From: a virus
DNA: 43,851 nt
Virus record (IMG/VR): IMGVR_UViG_3300010885_047074
Location: 1 to 43,851 of that record
Reading direction: 5' to 3' (one strand)
The translations under genes and the position numbers were made by a program. This document shows positions 41,138-43,851 of this stretch, piece after piece. The notes beneath the pieces are model-generated. The model was not told the origin of the DNA. It did no database searches and worked only from the letters and a program-made list of their open reading frames with translations. The stretch's first letter is position 1, and each line of letters opens with the position of its first letter.

Positions 41138-41931
41138 ATACCTTTAAATTTTAAAATGTTATGCTTAATAAGTTCTAAATTTGAAGAAGAAATTTCTGTA
41201 TCAAATAACTCTACCATTTTTTGAGGAGATTTGTCTAAAAGAGTTTCAATGTCATCATATGATTTACCAGAAATACCTGCCATAACGGGGTGGGATGTAT
41301 CTATACTATCAATAAAATTATATCTCATTGCTACATAATGACTAAATTCTGTAGGGACACCACATCCTAATAAATGATGTGGTTTATTTTTATTAATAAT
41401 ACCCATTCCCACTAAGTGATTTATTAATTTAATGCGACCTACATTAAATCTATAAGCATTTGAATTGACATAATGTTCTTGTGTAGATTCTAGAAAATAA
41501 TCATAACCAAAACTAATTGCTATCTTATCAGCCTTTTCATTCATGAACCGATAACACTTTACAAGTTCTTGTAAAGTTTTGCCTTGCAAGACACCAATCT
41601 TTTTACCTGATAATTGAGACAAATCAAAATTATTTGTAAAAGATTCAAATGAACTAATATTGTGATCACAATCTTGCCATACGTCAGGCACTATATATTC
41701 ATCTGGTTGAATTTCTAAAAGCCATTTGTAATATTTTTTTGAATCAAATGCTACACCTAATTCAAAAAGACTGCAATCCATAATAATTTGACGACCACTA
41801 ATTTTAGCTTTCTTAAAAAATTCTAAATATGCAGGGTATTGTTCCAGTAGATGAACTAAACAATAATCATAATCTGTCATTGTTTGTATCTCGTCCATAA
41901 TTGACATTGGAGCTTCGTGTGCTATTCTCAT
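41122..41931 (-). CDS. dpdA: DpdA-like tRNA-guanine-transglycosylase-fold protein
   Basis: A 269-residue single-domain TGT-fold protein resembling phage DpdA, which exchanges guanine in DNA for a 7-deazaguanine. Visible elements are MDCSLFELG (D52, the position of the DSGG motif of TGT), PDEYIVPDVWQDCDHN (D83), KIGVLQGKT (the TGT GVVQG loop) and FIDSIDTSHPV (D208/D211, nucleophile region). The zinc-binding CxCxxC...H of tRNA-TGT enzymes is absent, in line with a DNA-acting paralogue. FolE2 and QueD in the same block supply the pathway. It sits directly downstream of the polymerase gene. Confidence 0.7.
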   Translation of the reverse strand: MRIAHEAPMSIMDEIQTMTDYDYCLVHLLEQYPAYLEFFKKAKISGRQIIMDCSLFELGVAFDSKKYYKWLLEIQPDEYIVPDVWQDCDHNISSFESFTNNFDLSQLSGKKIGVLQGKTLQELVKCYRFMNEKADKIAISFGYDYFLESTQEHYVNSNAYRFNVGRIKLINHLVGMGIINKNKPHHLLGCGVPTEFSHYVAMRYNFIDSIDTSHPVMAGISGKSYDDIETLLDKSPQKMVELFDTEISSSNLELIKHNILKFKGICTPK

Positions 41932-41952
41932 ATTGTTTTAATAATAACCCGA

Positions 41953-43851
41953 CTATCCGAATAAATCAAACAAATCTGTCTGAACTTCTCTTCCTGTTTG
42001 TGGAAGTCTCCATCCAATACAATCATAAAACCTCTCTAGTGGAGGAGATACTATCTTGTCAAACATGGTTTGATAATCGGGTTTGACGTGTTCATAAAGT
42101 TCTGTAGGATATCTTTCCATGAAAGCCATACTTTTGTAATTGAAAGCGTTCTTGCTTGTGTAGAAATATTTCAATTTCATGGCACTTCCTATAGATTCAT
42201 ACTGATGATCCAATTTATAATGCTTGAGGAGTTTATTAAAGTGAATAGCACTCTTGGCTTGGAGAGTTGTTCCCTTTCCTATTTGTCCAAAAGCGTCTAT
42301 TTTGGCTTCATATTTTTCATAATCAGAAATTTTGGTTCTAATTGAAATGTTTTCCACCGGCATACTACAAAAGTCTTCATGAGCTTTCTTAAATATGGTG
42401 TCTGCTTTCTTTTTATCTTGAGCCATCATTGCAGATTCAATCACACTTTTGATTAATTCTTTAACTTCCTTCGAGATTGTAGAGCGAGCTATCTCAACTC
42501 CTACATATTTGAAAGGTTTCTTCGGAATCTTGCCTTCTTTGTCTATAATGTGTAGTATATAGCGCTTCTTAGCATCAAATAAAGCTACATCACAAATTGT
42601 TTCTTGTTTAAAAACAAACCGTGGATCACTTACTTTCAGTTCTTTTCGAGCCCATATCTTGATTTGTTCATTGAGATATACGTCAATTTCCCCGATTACC
42701 TTCCTGGCTCCTTCTGTAATCTTGCCGTTTTCCTGCAGATTGATGTTTAGGGTATTGAGGATGGGTTCGATGGAAAAGTAAGCAGAATCAGTATCTCCGT
42801 AGCGATACAGGTCGCCTTTCTTCCCGGTAAACCCTTGCTGCCGGGCATATTCTAAAACAATTTCTGGAGCTTGCTTGGCCACTGTTTGGCCTGTTAGAGT
42901 AATGCTAGCGGAATGATCAATGTCAAAAAGCGGAGAATATTTCTGTGCAAATACACCATAAATGGAGTTTAGAATCAACTTAAACACATTTTGTTGTGTG
43001 TCAAGGTTAAGAATCTCGGCTTCAAGCCGTAATTTTTCCTCTTTATCTGTTAATGTCTCTGCAATATCTGTTAATCTTGAGGCTTCTCTCTGAGTTTGCA
43101 CTCGTTCATCATACAATCTATCGATTAAAGCAGGCACAACACCACGAAATTTCTGTGTATACAATACATTATACTTAGAAATTGACAATTCTTCTTTCTG
43201 TACCAGGCGATTAAACTTTTCTTCAGAGAGAATTACTGTTTTTTCATTGGAAAGACGAATTGTATACTCATTATTTTCTATTTCGACTATTTTTCCTATC
43301 TTTGTCTCCGGAGAAATGTTCAAAGTGATGATTGTATTTGGATATAGACTGTTTGCATCATAGCTTACCACAGATTTACACAGACCTCTCTCGGGTTCGT
43401 GTACATATCCACCTACATATTCATCTCTGATGCCGTCATTCTTGAATGTAAGGATGCGATATCCCTGTAAAAGAGCTTGATGAGCAACTGCTCCGGTGAT
43501 CATAGAGACCTTTCCGAGAGATTGTTCGAAGGGAATGAAACCTTTATAGGACAAAGCTCTAATCAATTTGAGAAATTTAAGCTTCTCTTCCATCTTTGCT
43601 AGCAGTCTTACATCTTGTATGTTGTAATCTACAAATAAATCCCAATCAGATTCTGAGAGAGCTGCTAGATTGGTGCCACCAACATCTGTTTTGCCTTCAT
43701 TCAATTCATATTCTGAAATATAATTCAAAGAATAAGACTCTCTGTCGCCGCGGGAGAAGGTTTTATACACCTCCATGTAGTCAATATTACTCACTCCACG
43801 AATATACCACCTATCAATCATCTTACCCATCTTGTTCATTGCTACATTCTC
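41953..43851 (-). CDS. gp43: DNA polymerase family B (gp43-like), N-terminus beyond right edge
   Basis: The replicative DNA polymerase. The frame is open to base 43851 (ENVAMNKMGKMIDR), so the 633 residues seen are the C-terminal two-thirds; T4 gp43 has 898. DYNIQDVRLL is exonuclease motif III. Polymerase motif A is VVSYDANSLYPN, motif B is KLILNSIYGVF and motif C is YGDTDSAYF, all intact. FDAKKRYILHIIDKEGK and KYVGVEIARSTISKEVKE form the thumb side. The C-terminus DLFDLFG resembles the clamp-binding tail of T4 gp43 (LDFLFG). The first Met in the window (43839) is internal. It heads the minus-strand replication block. Confidence 0.97.
   Translation of the reverse strand, partial: ENVAMNKMGKMIDRWYIRGVSNIDYMEVYKTFSRGDRESYSLNYISEYELNEGKTDVGGTNLAALSESDWDLFVDYNIQDVRLLAKMEEKLKFLKLIRALSYKGFIPFEQSLGKVSMITGAVAHQALLQGYRILTFKNDGIRDEYVGGYVHEPERGLCKSVVSYDANSLYPNTIITLNISPETKIGKIVEIENNEYTIRLSNEKTVILSEEKFNRLVQKEELSISKYNVLYTQKFRGVVPALIDRLYDERVQTQREASRLTDIAETLTDKEEKLRLEAEILNLDTQQNVFKLILNSIYGVFAQKYSPLFDIDHSASITLTGQTVAKQAPEIVLEYARQQGFTGKKGDLYRYGDTDSAYFSIEPILNTLNINLQENGKITEGARKVIGEIDVYLNEQIKIWARKELKVSDPRFVFKQETICDVALFDAKKRYILHIIDKEGKIPKKPFKYVGVEIARSTISKEVKELIKSVIESAMMAQDKKKADTIFKKAHEDFCSMPVENISIRTKISDYEKYEAKIDAFGQIGKGTTLQAKSAIHFNKLLKHYKLDHQYESIGSAMKLKYFYTSKNAFNYKSMAFMERYPTELYEHVKPDYQTMFDKIVSPPLERFYDCIGWRLPQTGREVQTDLFDLFG

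Noticed and set aside
1-43851. tRNA genes, rRNA, insertion sequences, attachment sites
   Set aside because: Gaps between genes are at most about 65 bases and none folds as a cloverleaf by eye; no transposase or integrase is encoded. A tRNA scan would settle the tRNA point.

Overview
This window is a continuous stretch of a large, AT-rich tailed-phage genome of the T4 superfamily (contractile-tailed myovirus). The evidence is a nearly complete T4-type replisome (gp43 polymerase, gp45 clamp, gp41 helicase, gp59 loader, gp32 SSB, UvsX), a tail/baseplate module (gp18, gp19, gp54, gp26/51-like pair, gp29-like tape measure, gp48, gp53, gp27-like hub, gp5-like hub and spike), the large terminase gp17 and a gp14-like neck protein. 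PhoH, ThyX, split inteins and free-standing homing endonucleases fit aquatic/marine T4-like phages. Shine-Dalgarno sequences are almost absent, which would suit a Bacteroidota host or leaderless translation; the host cannot be fixed from the window.

Layout. 1-2385 (minus): an HNH endonuclease gene cut by the left edge lies directly behind the N-terminal half of a ribonucleotide reductase (NrdA) that ends inside an intein. 2428-3136 (minus): two small genes, one with an HExxH motif. 3198-6430 (plus): a PD-(D/E)XK nuclease, a very acidic scaffold-like protein, a strong terminator and the gp14-like neck protein. 6427-9156 (minus): small zinc-ribbon and unknown proteins plus PhoH. 9229-29638 (plus): the tail and baseplate block, with the terminase embedded in it; the terminase ATP-binding loop is interrupted by a 343-residue class 3 intein with a LAGLIDADG endonuclease. 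29640-43851 (minus): unknown genes, then clamp, FolE2, gp32, gp59, gp33 candidate, DHH phosphoesterase, gp41, QueD, UvsX, a small beta-rich protein, ThyX, a DpdA-like transglycosylase and the DNA polymerase, which runs off the right edge.

How it works together. FolE2, QueD and the DpdA-like enzyme are scattered among replication genes and together suggest a 7-deazaguanine DNA modification pathway; QueE/QueC would have to lie outside the window or come from the host. NrdA and ThyX supply nucleotides. The plus-strand structural genes, and a few minus-strand genes in the left third, carry a motif close to STAADTATT 3-17 nt before the ATG. It resembles the T4 late promoter (TATAAATA) but sits so close to the start codon that transcripts would be leaderless or nearly so. 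Mobile elements (split NrdA intein plus HNH gene, terminase intein) target the most conserved active sites of two essential genes.

There is no gene-free stretch longer than about 65 bases, no rRNA, and I saw no tRNA, CRISPR array or insertion sequence.
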